Source: Acidimicrobiaceae bacterium | GTDB taxonomy: Bacteria; Actinomycetota; Acidimicrobiia; Acidimicrobiales; RAAP-2 | NCBI GenBank assembly: GCA_003169675.1 | Contig: PNAT01000174.1 | Span: 164-45,685, forward strand | Direction: 5' to 3' | Length of the DNA: 45,522 nucleotides | Part shown: positions 1 to 9,055 of the stretch, piece by piece | Layout of the letters: each line of letters begins with the position of its first letter | Position numbering within the stretch: position 1 is the first letter of the stretch | Notes under the pieces: generated by a model | The model's input: only the letters and a program-made list of their open reading frames with translations | Database searches by the model: none | What the model was told of the DNA's origin: nothing | Made by a program: the position numbers and the translations under genes

Positions 1-692
1 CCGACGAATTCACGCAGGTAGTGGAATCGGTCCAACATGGCGAGTGTGGCCATGCCCGCTGCATCGGGATCGATGATGTGACCTGACGTATCGGGGCTGA
101 TCTGCTGGGCCAGCGCGCCCGACATGATGGTGAACGTCTGGCGGATGACGTCAATGAGGTCCGGGTCGATGGTGGCCAGGTCGGTCCAGGCTCGGAAAAG
201 TGGGGCATAGCGGGTCCACAGCGCCGAGTAGGCCCTGACCCAGCTGTGCACGTCCTCCCACTGGGGTGCGCCGCCCTGTTCGGGGGACATGTTGAGTGCG
301 TCGTAGAGCTGCTGGGCCTCGGTGGCCGCCTCGGTCACCAAGGCCCGCAGGAGATCTTCCTTGTTGGAGAAGTACAAGTAGAAGGTCCCGTGTGAGGTCT
401 TGGCGATCTCCACAATGTCGTTGACCCTGGTGGCGTGGTAGCCGCGCTTGTCGAAGGCGATCATGGCCGCATCGAGCAGCTTTTGCATGGTTCGCCGACC
501 CTGGCTGCGCAGCACCCTGCGGCTGGCCGGCGCACCCACGGCGTCAACATCCCCGAACGGCAGGCCGTTGACGGTTGCGGAGGCGGCCTGGTCAGCGGCC
601 GGTTGGCGGGCCACCCCATTGGTGGAGGTGGCCGGAGTGGCCGGAGTGGCCGGAGTAGTCGCCGGGTCAGGTCGGACTCTCGGCGGCCCCAT
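1..692 (-). CDS. TetR/AcrR family transcriptional regulator (3' end outside window)
   Basis: Reading the minus strand from ATG at 692 gives 230 codons with no stop before the window edge, so the C-terminus is missing. Residues about 66-112 form a TetR helix-turn-helix (GRRTMQKLLDAAMIAFDKRG, then a segment ending in THGTFYLYF-like SHGTFYLYFSNKEDLL). The following helical part is the ligand-binding domain. The first 60 residues are an unusual low-complexity extension with TPA repeats. The ATG at 692 is favoured because a -10-like TACGAT (702-707, minus) lies 9 nt upstream and the frame is closed by TGA at 747-749. It diverges from a CoA-transferase gene, with a TGAC-N6-GTCA palindrome between them, so it is a candidate regulator of that site. 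The ligand is probably an acyl-CoA, by analogy with catabolic TetR proteins; this is inference. Confidence 0.9.
   Translation of the reverse strand, partial: MGPPRVRPDPATTPATPATPATSTNGVARQPAADQAASATVNGLPFGDVDAVGAPASRRVLRSQGRRTMQKLLDAAMIAFDKRGYHATRVNDIVEIAKTSHGTFYLYFSNKEDLLRALVTEAATEAQQLYDALNMSPEQGGAPQWEDVHSWVRAYSALWTRYAPLFRAWTDLATIDPDLIDVIRQTFTIMSGALAQQISPDTSGHIIDPDAAGMATLAMLDRFHYLREFV
628..654. repeat. 9-bp tandem repeat, three copies
   Basis: GTGGCCGGA is repeated exactly three times. On the minus strand it encodes Thr-Pro-Ala repeats in the N-terminal extension of the TetR protein, ahead of the DNA-binding domain. The array could vary in length between strains. Confidence 0.85.
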
Positions 693-733
693 GCCCCGGG
701 CATCGTAGTGCCAGGCCCCATCCAACTCGATAG

Positions 734-751
734 CCTGACGCGGTGGTCAGG
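734..751. promoter_or_regulatory. Operator candidate, site 1 (TGAC-N6-GTCA)
   Basis: CCTGACGCGGTGGTCAGG has perfect 6-bp arms and contains the 14-bp core TGAC-N6-GTCA at 736-749. It lies between the divergent TetR (start 692) and CoA-transferase (start 822) genes. The -10-like TAGCCT at 731-736 shares its last base with the core, so a bound repressor would cover a plus-strand promoter. Confidence 0.65.
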
Positions 752-821
752 TGCCCGGGAGGTCCGAATTGAGGCGGGAGCAGGGCGTTTCGGGCTCCCG
801 ACCCGGGGTGCCGCTCTGGAC

Positions 822-2522
822 ATGACGATGACGGGAGACCAGTCTGGCGGCCCGGTATTCACGTCCTTGGCCGACGGCATTTCCCGAAACGTGCACCCGG
901 GTGACTCGGTCCACGTGATGCTGGGACACAGCCGCTGGACGGCCGGGGCCCGGGAGATGGCCCGTCAGTTCTGGGGCCAGGACCCTGGGTTCACACTGGT
1001 GATGACCAGCCTGGGCGCGCTCGGTGCCCTCTTCTTCCGTGGCGGGTTGGTCAAGAAGGTCATCACGACCTACTCGGGAAACAGCTTCCCGACGTATACG
1101 CCCAATCCGATCTTCCGCCAGGCCTATGAGTCGGGAGAGGTCGAGGTCGAGCACTGGTCGATCCTCACCCTGGCCCAGCGATTGGAGGCCGCAGCCCGCG
1201 GCCTGCCGGCCATGGTGACCGGCTCGTTGGTCGGCTCCTCCATGGCCGAGAACGACGGCTTCAGCGTGATCGACTCACCGTTGGGGCCGCTGGGTGTCCT
1301 TTCGCCCCTGGTCCCTGATGTGGCGCTGGTCCATGCGGCGGCGGCCGACCGCCACGGCAACCTGGTGTTCTCCGAGCCGCTGCTCGAAGGAGTGTGGGGG
1401 GCGTTGGCCGCTCGGCGAGGGGTGGTGGCCACGGTGGAAAAGGTGGTCGACGACCTTGATGGGTTGGGGCATCGGGTACGCGTGCCGGGGCACCGCGTCC
1501 TGGCCGTGGTGGAGGCGCCCTACGGGGCCCATCCTGGCGGGTGCTACGCGCCCGGCCTGCCGGTGCGCAGCTACGGCGAGGACATTGCCTTCTGGAATAT
1601 GGCGGCCGACGCGGCGGCCAAGGGTGAGTTCGATGCCTTCGCCGAGGAATGGGTCCTTGGACCATCGACGCAGGAGGACTATTTGTCTCAACTCGGGGCC
1701 GACCACCTGGAGTGGCTGGCGGGAAGGTCGGACCCGAATTCTTGGAAGGCCGACTCAGATGCCGCCCCGGTGGTCGATGACCCCATCCTCACGACGTGGG
1801 AACGGGCCGCCGTGTTGGGGGCCCGCGAGGTGGAGCTGGTGGTGGCCGACGTCGGGGCCGACGCCGTGCTGGCCGGGGCCGGAGTGGCCAACCTGGCTGC
1901 CTGGGTCGCGGTGGCCCGGGCCCGGTCGCAGAGCAGTCGGGTGGTCCTCACCGCAGAGCTCGGACTGTGGGGCTACGAGCCCACCCCGGCCGATCCCTAT
2001 ATCTTCAACCACCGCGTCTTCCCGGGGACGCCGTTCCTCTCCGACGCGTCGACCGTCCTGGGCATGGTGATCGGGGGGCCCGGCACCCGCACCGTGGGAT
2101 GTCTGGGTGCGGCCGAGGTGGACCGCCACGGTTCGCTCAATTCGACGCAGCTGGCCGGCGGGCGTTTCCTGGTCGGGTCGGGCGGCGCCAACGATGTGGC
2201 CAGCCGGGCCACGGCGTGCGTGGTCGTCACGCTGGCCCGGCCCGAGAGGCTTCCCGACACGGTGGCCTATGTCACCTCGCCGGGCCACCGCGTGGTCAGC
2301 GTGGTGACCGACAAGGGGATCCTGCGACGCCAAGACGGGACATTACGGGTGGCCGCCGTGCCGGCGGGCGAGGGAACGGTAGACGAGCGCACGCGGCAAT
2401 TCGTGGCGGCGTGTGGCTATGCGCCCGCTGTGGCCCGCACGGTTGAAGAACTGACGCCCCCGCTTCCGGGCGAGGTGCAGGCCTTGAGAGATTTTGACCG
2501 GCAACGGCTGTTCTTGAGCTGA
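822..2522 (+). CDS. Family I CoA-transferase with fused A and B subunits
   Basis: The 566-residue protein resembles glutaconate/3-oxoacid CoA-transferase and the IpdA-IpdB type of CoA-dependent hydrolase, but both subunits are in one chain: an A-like half (about 15-310) and a B-like half (about 325-560). Glu379 in TAELG sits where class I transferases carry the catalytic glutamate (S/A-E-N-G), though the context differs, so either CoA transfer or a hydrolase-type reaction is possible. The frame stays open upstream to 435, but that part lies antisense to the TetR gene and is not protein-like; ATG 822 (or 828) begins the conserved region. The gene heads the strand that continues into the Liv-type importer, suggesting that imported acid is activated by CoA transfer. 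The operator at 736-749 lies upstream. Confidence 0.85.
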   Translation: MTMTGDQSGGPVFTSLADGISRNVHPGDSVHVMLGHSRWTAGAREMARQFWGQDPGFTLVMTSLGALGALFFRGGLVKKVITTYSGNSFPTYTPNPIFRQAYESGEVEVEHWSILTLAQRLEAAARGLPAMVTGSLVGSSMAENDGFSVIDSPLGPLGVLSPLVPDVALVHAAAADRHGNLVFSEPLLEGVWGALAARRGVVATVEKVVDDLDGLGHRVRVPGHRVLAVVEAPYGAHPGGCYAPGLPVRSYGEDIAFWNMAADAAAKGEFDAFAEEWVLGPSTQEDYLSQLGADHLEWLAGRSDPNSWKADSDAAPVVDDPILTTWERAAVLGAREVELVVADVGADAVLAGAGVANLAAWVAVARARSQSSRVVLTAELGLWGYEPTPADPYIFNHRVFPGTPFLSDASTVLGMVIGGPGTRTVGCLGAAEVDRHGSLNSTQLAGGRFLVGSGGANDVASRATACVVVTLARPERLPDTVAYVTSPGHRVVSVVTDKGILRRQDGTLRVAAVPAGEGTVDERTRQFVAACGYAPAVARTVEELTPPLPGEVQALRDFDRQRLFLS

Positions 2523-2631
2523 GGGGGACGCGGGCAGAGGAGGACAAAGGGTGCGCGGTGGGACACGGGGTGTCCCGATACAGTGATCGACATCCCGGGG
2601 GGATGCGAACGGCCAACTGATTGGGGATGGC

Positions 2632-3933
2632 ATGCGAATGAGGCACGGACTGAAGTTGCTCAGCGGTGCAGCCATGGCCGGGACGGTTCTCCTGGCTGGT
2701 GTCATCACGGCGAGCGGTGTCTCCGGAGCGGCGGGTTCCAGTGCCGCCACTTCACCCGGGGTGACGTCAAACTCCATCACGGTCGGCTCCATCTCGACCC
2801 AGACCGGCACCCTGGCCTCCGGATTCTCCTCTCTCATTGCCGGAGAAAAGGCGTACTTCGACTACATCAATGCTCAAGGGGGCGTGAACGGGCGCAAGAT
2901 CGACTACAAGTACCAGCTCGACGACGGCGGCAACCCCACCACCTTCAACCAGCTCGCCAACACCCTCATCAACCAGGACCATGTGTTCGCGGTGACCGGC
3001 CTGGCCACTGCCTTCTTCTCACCCAACATTTTCGTTGAGGCGAAGATCCCCTCCTACGGCTACGACGTCACCGGCAACTGGGCCGGACCGAACAACCTGT
3101 TCGGTGCCGGAGGATCGGTGCAGTACTACCCGGCCGAAGGACCTGAGGTGGCCTACGTGGCCAAGCACGTTCACGCCAAGTCCATCGCCCTCCTGGCTTA
3201 CAACTTCGTGTCCTCGGCGGCCGGCTGCCAGGCCGCAGCGACGGGCCTGACTGCGGCGGGCTATAACGTCAGCTACTCCGATTACAAAATCAACTACCCC
3301 GGCACCACGGTGGCCACCGACGTGCAGCGCATGAAGCAGGCCGGAGCGGACATGGTGCTCAGCTGCATGGATGTGCAGGGCAATATCTCCATGGCACGGG
3401 CGATCCAGCAGTATGGCCTCAAGATCACCCAACTGTGGCTGAACGGCAATGACCAACAGACGCTGAACCAAAACAAGAGCCTGATGCAGGGCGTCTACTT
3501 CGACATACAGCACGTGCCCTTCAGTGCGTCCCAGAGCCTGTACCCCGGGCTCAAGGTGTACCTCAAGGAAATGAAGAAGTACGCGCCACAATTCGTCTAC
3601 GACGAGGTGGCCATTCAGGGCTGGGAGTCGGGATCTCTCTTCGTGGCCGGAGTCAAGGCGGCCGGGAAGAACCTCACTCAGGCCAATGTGATCAACCAGA
3701 CCAACAAGATTTCTGCCTTCACGGCCGGCGGGCTTATCGCGCCGGTCAACTGGGTCAACGCCGGACATAGTGGGAACGCGCCGCCCTACTGCGCGGCCTA
3801 CATCCAGGTGCAGGGCACGAAGTTCGTGCCGGTGCTGAACACGGGCAAGAACGTCTTCAATTGTTTCGAGTCGACCAATGCGAAGAAGGGTCCGGTATTC
3901 CCCGTGCCGGCGGGCACTCCGTCGCCCGGCTGA
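2632..3933 (+). CDS. Substrate-binding protein of a branched-chain amino-acid-type ABC importer (LivK-like)
   Basis: This 433-residue exported protein has an N-terminal signal peptide: RMRHGLK, then a hydrophobic stretch to about residue 30, ending in an Ala/Gly-rich cleavage region. No lipobox cysteine is seen, which is unusual for a Gram-positive binding protein. The mature part starts ITVGSISTQTG, typical of periplasmic-binding-protein type 1 domains (Peripla_BP_6), and contains the usual KAYFDYINAQGGVNGRKI segment. ATG 2632 and ATG 2638 are both possible starts. It is followed at once by permease and ATPase genes, so it should deliver ligand to that importer. LivK-like proteins in catabolic clusters often bind aromatic or carboxylic acids rather than amino acids; the ligand here is unknown. 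Confidence 0.9.
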   Translation: MRMRHGLKLLSGAAMAGTVLLAGVITASGVSGAAGSSAATSPGVTSNSITVGSISTQTGTLASGFSSLIAGEKAYFDYINAQGGVNGRKIDYKYQLDDGGNPTTFNQLANTLINQDHVFAVTGLATAFFSPNIFVEAKIPSYGYDVTGNWAGPNNLFGAGGSVQYYPAEGPEVAYVAKHVHAKSIALLAYNFVSSAAGCQAAATGLTAAGYNVSYSDYKINYPGTTVATDVQRMKQAGADMVLSCMDVQGNISMARAIQQYGLKITQLWLNGNDQQTLNQNKSLMQGVYFDIQHVPFSASQSLYPGLKVYLKEMKKYAPQFVYDEVAIQGWESGSLFVAGVKAAGKNLTQANVINQTNKISAFTAGGLIAPVNWVNAGHSGNAPPYCAAYIQVQGTKFVPVLNTGKNVFNCFESTNAKKGPVFPVPAGTPSPG

Positions 3934-3970
3934 GGCCGAGCGTCGGGGCCCCGAGCCACTTCTTCAAATA

Positions 3971-5959
3971 ATGGAGCATTTCTTCGGCTTCGCCTTTCCG
4001 GGCATCCCCTACGGGTGTTCCTATGCCATCGTCGCCGTGAGCCTGGTCCTGACCTACCAGGCCACGGGGGTCTTCAACTTTGCGTTCGGTGCGCAGGCGT
4101 TCGCCTCGGCCTTCGTCTTCACCCTCCTCACCCAGAACCATGGGTGGTCGGGATTTGCGGCGTTCCTGGTGTCCGTGGTGGTGATGGGCCCGGCGGTCGG
4201 ATTCGCCTTCGACCGGCTCTTGTTCCGGCACATCCCGAATTCCAATGGCACGGCCAAACTGGTCTGCAGTCTGAGCCTGCTGGTCGGGATTCCCTCCCTC
4301 CTGCCGGTGATATTCGGGCAACAGAAGCTCGATGCTACGGCCACCATATTCCCCTTCTTCAACCCGAATGTCGTCTACTTCACGTTGATCGGGACTCCTA
4401 TCAACGGCATCTACCTCTCGACGTTCTCGGTCACGGCTGTGGTCCTCGTGGCCCTGACCGCGCTGCTGCGCTACACCAACCTCGGCTTGCAGATGCGCGG
4501 GGCGGTGGAAAGCCGGCGCCTGGTGCAGCTGGACGGGGTCAATGCCAACGGCGTCGTGGCCCTGGCCTGGGTGGTGTCCAGCTTCATGGCCGGCCTGGCC
4601 GGGGTGCTCTTGGCCCCCGTCTTCGGTGCGTTCACGGCTGACAACTTCGCGGCTTTGACCGTGACGGCCATCGCGGCGGCAGTGTGCGCGCTGATGCGGT
4701 CACTGCCGATCGCCGCCGGCGTGGCCGTGCTCATCGGTGTGGCCACGACCACACTTCAGGGTTACCTCTCACCCAACAGCATCATCTATTCCGCTGTCGT
4801 GCCGGCGCTGCCGTTTCTCGTCATCGTGGGTGCGCTGCTTTTCCTCCCGGGAATGCGGGCCTTGGAATCGAGCCGAGACCCGCTCGCCACCATCGATCCG
4901 CCTCCACCGCCGACCGCGGCGGGCGCCCGTGCCCCGAAGATGGATCGTATCGTTCGTACCTCGTGGTGGGTCCTCCTGGCTGTCTTTTTTGCATCAATGC
5001 TCACTTGGATCCCGGTCACCTGGGAGTCGGTCTTCAACTACGGCATGGCGCTGTCGACCGTGTTGCTCTCGGTCACCCTCATCACGGGTATGGCCGGGCA
5101 ACTGTCCCTGTGCCAGGGCACGTTCGCTGGCATCAGCGCGTTCACAGCGGCGCAGATGGCCAACCATCTCGGGCTCAACATGCTGTTGGGCGGCCTGTTT
5201 GGTGCGGCCCTGGCTGCCGTGGTGGCCGTCGTCTTGGCGTTACTTTCGTTGCGATTACGGGGTCTCGGCCTGGCCCTCATGACGCTGGCTGCCGCCCTGC
5301 TGTTCGACAGCACATTCTTCAGCGCCGTTTCGATCACGGCGGGAGTCGAGGGCGTCAGCCTCCAGAGCAAGTGGTTGGGCACCAGTGCGTTTTTCAACTT
5401 CGACGGCCATGCCTTATTCCTCCTCGGCATCAGCGTGCTGGCGGTGTGTGTCTTCGTCGTGCTGCTCGTGCGCAAGGGCACCGTGGGGCGGAATCTGGCT
5501 GCCATGCGGGGGAGCGAGACGGCGGTGGCCGGGCTGGGAATCAACCTGTCGCGCCAGAGAATCATGGTGTTCGCGCTGTCCGGAGCGATCGCGGGACTGG
5601 GTGGTGTACTCGTCACCATTCAGCAGCAGCTCGCCTCGCCTTCTGACTGGAACTACCAGTACTCCCTCGTCTTCGTCGTGCTGGTGGTCACCACCAGCGT
5701 CTCGACCGTCGAAGGTGCGATCCAGGCGGGTATCGGCTTCGCCGTCATCCAGCAGCTTCTCACCTACATCCCGTCCCGATTCGGCGGGCCCAGTCTGACG
5801 ATCGTGCTTTTCGCCTTCGGCGCACTTACCTACGCCGCCCATCCCGAGGGCGTGCTGGAGTACCAGAAGCGGCGCTCGACGCTGTATTTCGAAAAGCTGT
5901 TCTTCCGCCAGAATGAGGGAAAACCATCTGACGTCTCGACGACCGGTGCCCATGGGTAG
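3971..5959 (+). CDS. Fused LivH-LivM ABC transporter permease
   Basis: The 662-residue polypeptide contains two complete BPD_transp_2 permease domains: a LivH-like half (about 1-290) starting MEHFFGFAFPGIPYG, and a LivM-like half (about 330-635) with the typical GMAGQLSLCQGTFAGISAF segment. A proline-rich linker near residue 310 (IDPPPPPTAAG) joins them. Each half has multiple hydrophobic helices. LivH and LivM are usually separate subunits, so here the two permease halves are covalently joined. The frame is open upstream to 3878, but ATG 3971 starts the conserved sequence and follows the LivK stop by 37 nt. The end overlaps livG (ATGGGTAG), pointing to translational coupling. Confidence 0.9.
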   Translation: MEHFFGFAFPGIPYGCSYAIVAVSLVLTYQATGVFNFAFGAQAFASAFVFTLLTQNHGWSGFAAFLVSVVVMGPAVGFAFDRLLFRHIPNSNGTAKLVCSLSLLVGIPSLLPVIFGQQKLDATATIFPFFNPNVVYFTLIGTPINGIYLSTFSVTAVVLVALTALLRYTNLGLQMRGAVESRRLVQLDGVNANGVVALAWVVSSFMAGLAGVLLAPVFGAFTADNFAALTVTAIAAAVCALMRSLPIAAGVAVLIGVATTTLQGYLSPNSIIYSAVVPALPFLVIVGALLFLPGMRALESSRDPLATIDPPPPPTAAGARAPKMDRIVRTSWWVLLAVFFASMLTWIPVTWESVFNYGMALSTVLLSVTLITGMAGQLSLCQGTFAGISAFTAAQMANHLGLNMLLGGLFGAALAAVVAVVLALLSLRLRGLGLALMTLAAALLFDSTFFSAVSITAGVEGVSLQSKWLGTSAFFNFDGHALFLLGISVLAVCVFVVLLVRKGTVGRNLAAMRGSETAVAGLGINLSRQRIMVFALSGAIAGLGGVLVTIQQQLASPSDWNYQYSLVFVVLVVTTSVSTVEGAIQAGIGFAVIQQLLTYIPSRFGGPSLTIVLFAFGALTYAAHPEGVLEYQKRRSTLYFEKLFFRQNEGKPSDVSTTGAHG

Positions 5960-6728
5960 CGCGGCGGTGCTCCTGTCCCTGGAGAACGTGTCCAAGGCCT
6001 TCGGTGGCATCGTCGCCGTGCAGGACGTCAGCTTCACTGTCGATACCGGCGAGAGCGTCGGGTTGGTGGGTCCGAACGGAGCCGGCAAGACGACGCTCTT
6101 CAACTGTGTGTGCGGGCAATTGCGCCAAGACGCCGGTGCCATCACGTTCGGCGGGAGGTCACTGGCCGGGCTGCCGACCTTCAAACGTGCCCGACTAGGT
6201 ATCGGGCGGACCTATCAGAAGGTCGAAGTGTTCACCGATATGACGGTGCGTGACCACCTGATGGTGGCCGAACGGGCTCGGCGTGGCGAGGGGAGGCTGT
6301 GGAAGGACCTCCTCAACATGAGCGCACCCACATCATCGGAGGTGCGCCAAGTTGAGGCCACCCTTGAGCTGGTGGGCATCACCCACCTTGCCGAGGTGTC
6401 GGTCAACTCCCTGGGACTGGGTCTGTGCCGTTTGGTCGAATTGGCACGGGCGCTGGCCGCCGAACCGAAGATCCTGCTGGCCGACGAACCTTCCTCCGGG
6501 CTCGATCTCCATGAGACGGCCGAGGTGGCCGCGGTCCTGCGCACGGTGCAGCGCGAACGGGGGACCGCGGTGCTCCTGGTCGAACATGACCTCACCATGG
6601 TGAGCGACGTTGTCGACCGCACAGTGGTGATGGACCTCGGGAAGGTGCTGGCCGATGGCCCCTTTACCGAGGTGATGGCCAACCCGACCGTGCGGCAGGC
6701 CTACTTGGGTCAGGTCGGGACGGCGTGA
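5952..6728 (+). CDS. ABC transporter ATP-binding protein, LivG-like
   Basis: This 258-residue ATPase of the Liv-type importer has Walker A GPNGAGKTT at 40-48 and Walker B with ADEPSSGLD at about 177-185, followed by the switch histidine in LLVEHDLTMV. The ABC signature is atypical: instead of LSGGQ or LSYGQ it reads NSLGLGLCRLVELARAL (152-168), a variant known to me from actinobacterial LivG-like proteins. ATG 5952 overlaps the permease stop by 8 nt; an earlier in-frame ATG at 5913 would only add permease-overlapping residues. It should pair with LivF (overlapping GTGA at 6725). Confidence 0.9.
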   Translation: MGSAAVLLSLENVSKAFGGIVAVQDVSFTVDTGESVGLVGPNGAGKTTLFNCVCGQLRQDAGAITFGGRSLAGLPTFKRARLGIGRTYQKVEVFTDMTVRDHLMVAERARRGEGRLWKDLLNMSAPTSSEVRQVEATLELVGITHLAEVSVNSLGLGLCRLVELARALAAEPKILLADEPSSGLDLHETAEVAAVLRTVQRERGTAVLLVEHDLTMVSDVVDRTVVMDLGKVLADGPFTEVMANPTVRQAYLGQVGTA

Positions 6729-7486
6729 CTTCGCCCGGCACATCAACGTTCGAGGGGGGCGATGTGCTGTCTCTGGAGAACGTCTGCGCGGCCTACGGCC
6801 CCTACCGCGCCTTGTTCGATGTGTCGTTCCGCGTGCCGGCGGGCGGCATCGTCGCCCTGGTCGGCTCCAATGGGGCGGGGAAGTCGACGGTGGCGCGCAC
6901 GGTCACCGGTCTGGTGACCGCCACCTCGGGCCGAATCGTGTTTTCCGGGCACGACGTGACGACCATGCCCGCCTTCCGGATCGCCCGACTGGGCATGGCC
7001 CACGTGGTGGAGGGGCGTGGTGTGTTCTCCAGCCTGACCGTCGAAGAGAACCTGACCCTGGCCTTCCGCCAGCGGGCCGGACGCAAGCTGCTGGCCGGCA
7101 ACCTCGAACGCGCCTACACGGCCTTTCCCATTCTGGGTGAGCGGCGTCGCCAGATGGCAGGCAACCTTTCGGGTGGCCAGCAGCGATTGCTCTCCCTGGC
7201 CAAGGTGCTGGTGGTGCCGCCCCATGTCCTGGTGGCCGATGAGCTGTCTCTGGGCTTGGCTCCGGTGGTCGTCGATACGGTCTACGAGGGGCTGAGGGAG
7301 ATCAACCGCAATGGCACCGCGCTGATCGTGGTGGAGCAGCAGGTGTCGCGGGTCCTGCAGCTGGCCGGCTGGGCGGTGGTCCTTGACCGTGGTGCCGTAG
7401 CCTACGAGGGCGAACCGGCCGGTGCCGGGGAGGCTGTCGAAGCCATCATGTCCCAGCGCGAGGAAGCGGCTTCGTCACACATTTAG
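6725..7486 (+). CDS. ABC transporter ATP-binding protein, LivF-like
   Basis: This 253-residue second ATPase of the importer starts at GTG 6725, which overlaps the LivG stop in GTGA. Walker A is GSNGAGKST (47-55), the signature is canonical LSGGQQR (148-154), and Walker B is VLVADE (168-173). In LivF proteins the last motif is usually LLDEPS; here it reads ADELSLGLAP, which is common in this family. Together LivK, LivHM, LivG and LivF make a complete importer on one strand with coupled starts. Confidence 0.9.
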   Translation: MTSPGTSTFEGGDVLSLENVCAAYGPYRALFDVSFRVPAGGIVALVGSNGAGKSTVARTVTGLVTATSGRIVFSGHDVTTMPAFRIARLGMAHVVEGRGVFSSLTVEENLTLAFRQRAGRKLLAGNLERAYTAFPILGERRRQMAGNLSGGQQRLLSLAKVLVVPPHVLVADELSLGLAPVVVDTVYEGLREINRNGTALIVVEQQVSRVLQLAGWAVVLDRGAVAYEGEPAGAGEAVEAIMSQREEAASSHI

Positions 7487-7530
7487 ATCGCCGAAGGGTT
7501 CTGTAGGTAACAGACAAGGGGAGAGAGAGC

Positions 7531-8712
7531 ATGAGAGAGCCGGTCATCGTGGATGTGGTGCGGACGACGTTTGGCAAGCGGGGCGGTGCCCTGGCCAATT
7601 GGCATCCGGCCGACCTCCTCGCCTTCGCTCTGACTTCGCTGGTCGAACGCACCGGGGTCGATCCCGCAAGGGTGGATGACGTCATCGCAGGCTGCGTCAG
7701 CCAGGTAGGGGAGCAGAGCACCAACGTCGGCCGCAACGGCTGGGTGTCGGCCGGGCTGCCCCAGAGTGTTCCCGCCACCACGGTCGACCGCCAATGCGGT
7801 TCCTCGCAGCAGGCCGTCCACTTCGGGGCAGCCGGTGTGGCGGCCGGCCACTATGACCTGGTGGTGGCCTGCGGCGTCGAGGTCATGAGCCGTGTCCCTC
7901 TGGCCTCCAACGCCCGGGGCGGGACGGGCCCGTTCCCGCCCTCCTTTGTTGCCGCGGTCGATGGGCGCATCTGGACCCAGTTCCGGGTGAGCCAGGTATT
8001 GGCCGACCGCTACGGGATCACGCGTGAGCAAATGGACGCCTATGCGCTGGAGTCACACCGGCGGGCGGCCGAGAATTGGGACAACGGGCACTTCGCCCGC
8101 GAGGCCATCGCGGTGCCGATCAAGAACGAGGACGGCACCTTCACCGGCAAGTCTCTCGAGACCGACGAAGGCATACGGCGCTCCTCCACCCTTGAAGCAC
8201 TGGCCGGCCTCCCACCGGCCCAGCACTGGGAGCCTGAGACTGCACTTGGGATCACGGCCGGCAACGCATCGCAAACAACGGACGGTGCCGCTGCGATGCT
8301 GATCGCCGACCGCTCGGTGGCCGAGGCCCTCGGGCTGCCGATCCGCGCCCGTTTCGCCCACTTTGCGCTGGCGGCCGAAGACGCGGCGATCGTGTTATCG
8401 GCGCCGGTGCCGGTGACTCACAAGCTGCTCGAGCGTTCCGGCATGTCGGTCGACCAGTTCGATGCCGTCGAGTGCAACGAGGCGTTCGCGGCCATCGCTC
8501 TCATGTGGCGCCACGTCTTCGACTACGACCCGGTGCGCTTCAATCCCCGGGGAGGTGCGATCGCCATCGGACATCCGCTCGGAGCCAGCGGGGTTCGGCT
8601 CATGGGCACGCTGCTCAACCACCTGGAGGCCACCGGAGGGCGCTATGGCTTCCAGACCATGTGCGAAGGCGGGGGGCAGGCCCACGGTACCGTCATTGAG
8701 CGGCTGGACTGA
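7531..8712 (+). CDS. Acetyl-CoA acyltransferase (thiolase)
   Basis: This 393-residue canonical thiolase has the full active site: nucleophile Cys89 in DRQCGSSQQAV, NEAF at about 316-319, His348 in GHPLGASG and Cys378 in CEGGGQ. Such enzymes cleave 3-oxoacyl-CoA with free CoA or run in reverse. A purine-rich ribosome-binding site (GGGGAGAGAGAG) precedes ATG 7531. It lies 44 nt after LivF on the same strand and probably belongs to the same unit, linking uptake to beta-oxidation. Its last 20 nt overlap the 3' end of the convergent DUF3817 gene. Confidence 0.93.
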   Translation: MREPVIVDVVRTTFGKRGGALANWHPADLLAFALTSLVERTGVDPARVDDVIAGCVSQVGEQSTNVGRNGWVSAGLPQSVPATTVDRQCGSSQQAVHFGAAGVAAGHYDLVVACGVEVMSRVPLASNARGGTGPFPPSFVAAVDGRIWTQFRVSQVLADRYGITREQMDAYALESHRRAAENWDNGHFAREAIAVPIKNEDGTFTGKSLETDEGIRRSSTLEALAGLPPAQHWEPETALGITAGNASQTTDGAAAMLIADRSVAEALGLPIRARFAHFALAAEDAAIVLSAPVPVTHKLLERSGMSVDQFDAVECNEAFAAIALMWRHVFDYDPVRFNPRGGAIAIGHPLGASGVRLMGTLLNHLEATGGRYGFQTMCEGGGQAHGTVIERLD

Positions 8713-9055
8713 CCGCTTCGCCTTGGGCGTCCAGGAGGGGGTGGATCTTCCGGGTCACCACCCACCACTCGACGACGAAGGTCATTCCCGGGAGGAGTCC
8801 GGCCCCGAACATGGCCACCATCCACAAGATGTTGAGGCGGGCTCGGATGGCGAGAAGGCCGACCGTGATCAGGTACACGATGTAGAGGTAGCCGTGTCCG
8901 ATTCCGAATATCGCCAGCTCCACCTTGTAGCCCCCGAAGGCCAACTTGAGCCCGAAGAATATGAAAAGCGGGATGATGAGTACCCCGACGATGTTGGCCA
9001 TGAGCTGGTAGCGGAAAAGTGCCCCAGCCAAGTCACGTTGGGTGAGCCGCGTCAT
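8693..9055 (-). CDS. DUF3817 small integral membrane protein
   Basis: The 120-residue protein has about three hydrophobic segments and the DUF3817 pattern: FRYQLMANIVGVL near the start, GHGYLYIVYLITVGLL in the middle and FVVEWWVVTRKI toward the end. DUF3817 proteins are common in actinobacteria; their function is unknown. It is convergent with the thiolase (20-nt overlap) and translationally coupled to the upstream membrane-protein gene through ATGA at 9052-9055. Confidence 0.85.
   Translation of the reverse strand: MTRLTQRDLAGALFRYQLMANIVGVLIIPLFIFFGLKLAFGGYKVELAIFGIGHGYLYIVYLITVGLLAIRARLNILWMVAMFGAGLLPGMTFVVEWWVVTRKIHPLLDAQGEAVSPAAQ

Noticed and set aside
628-654. CRISPR-like repeat
   Set aside because: A 9-bp tandem with no spacers inside a coding region; no other regular repeat array was seen in the window.
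435-821. Upstream extension of the CoA-transferase frame
   Set aside because: It lies antisense to the TetR helix-turn-helix region and encodes no recognisable sequence; ATG 822 starts the conserved part.
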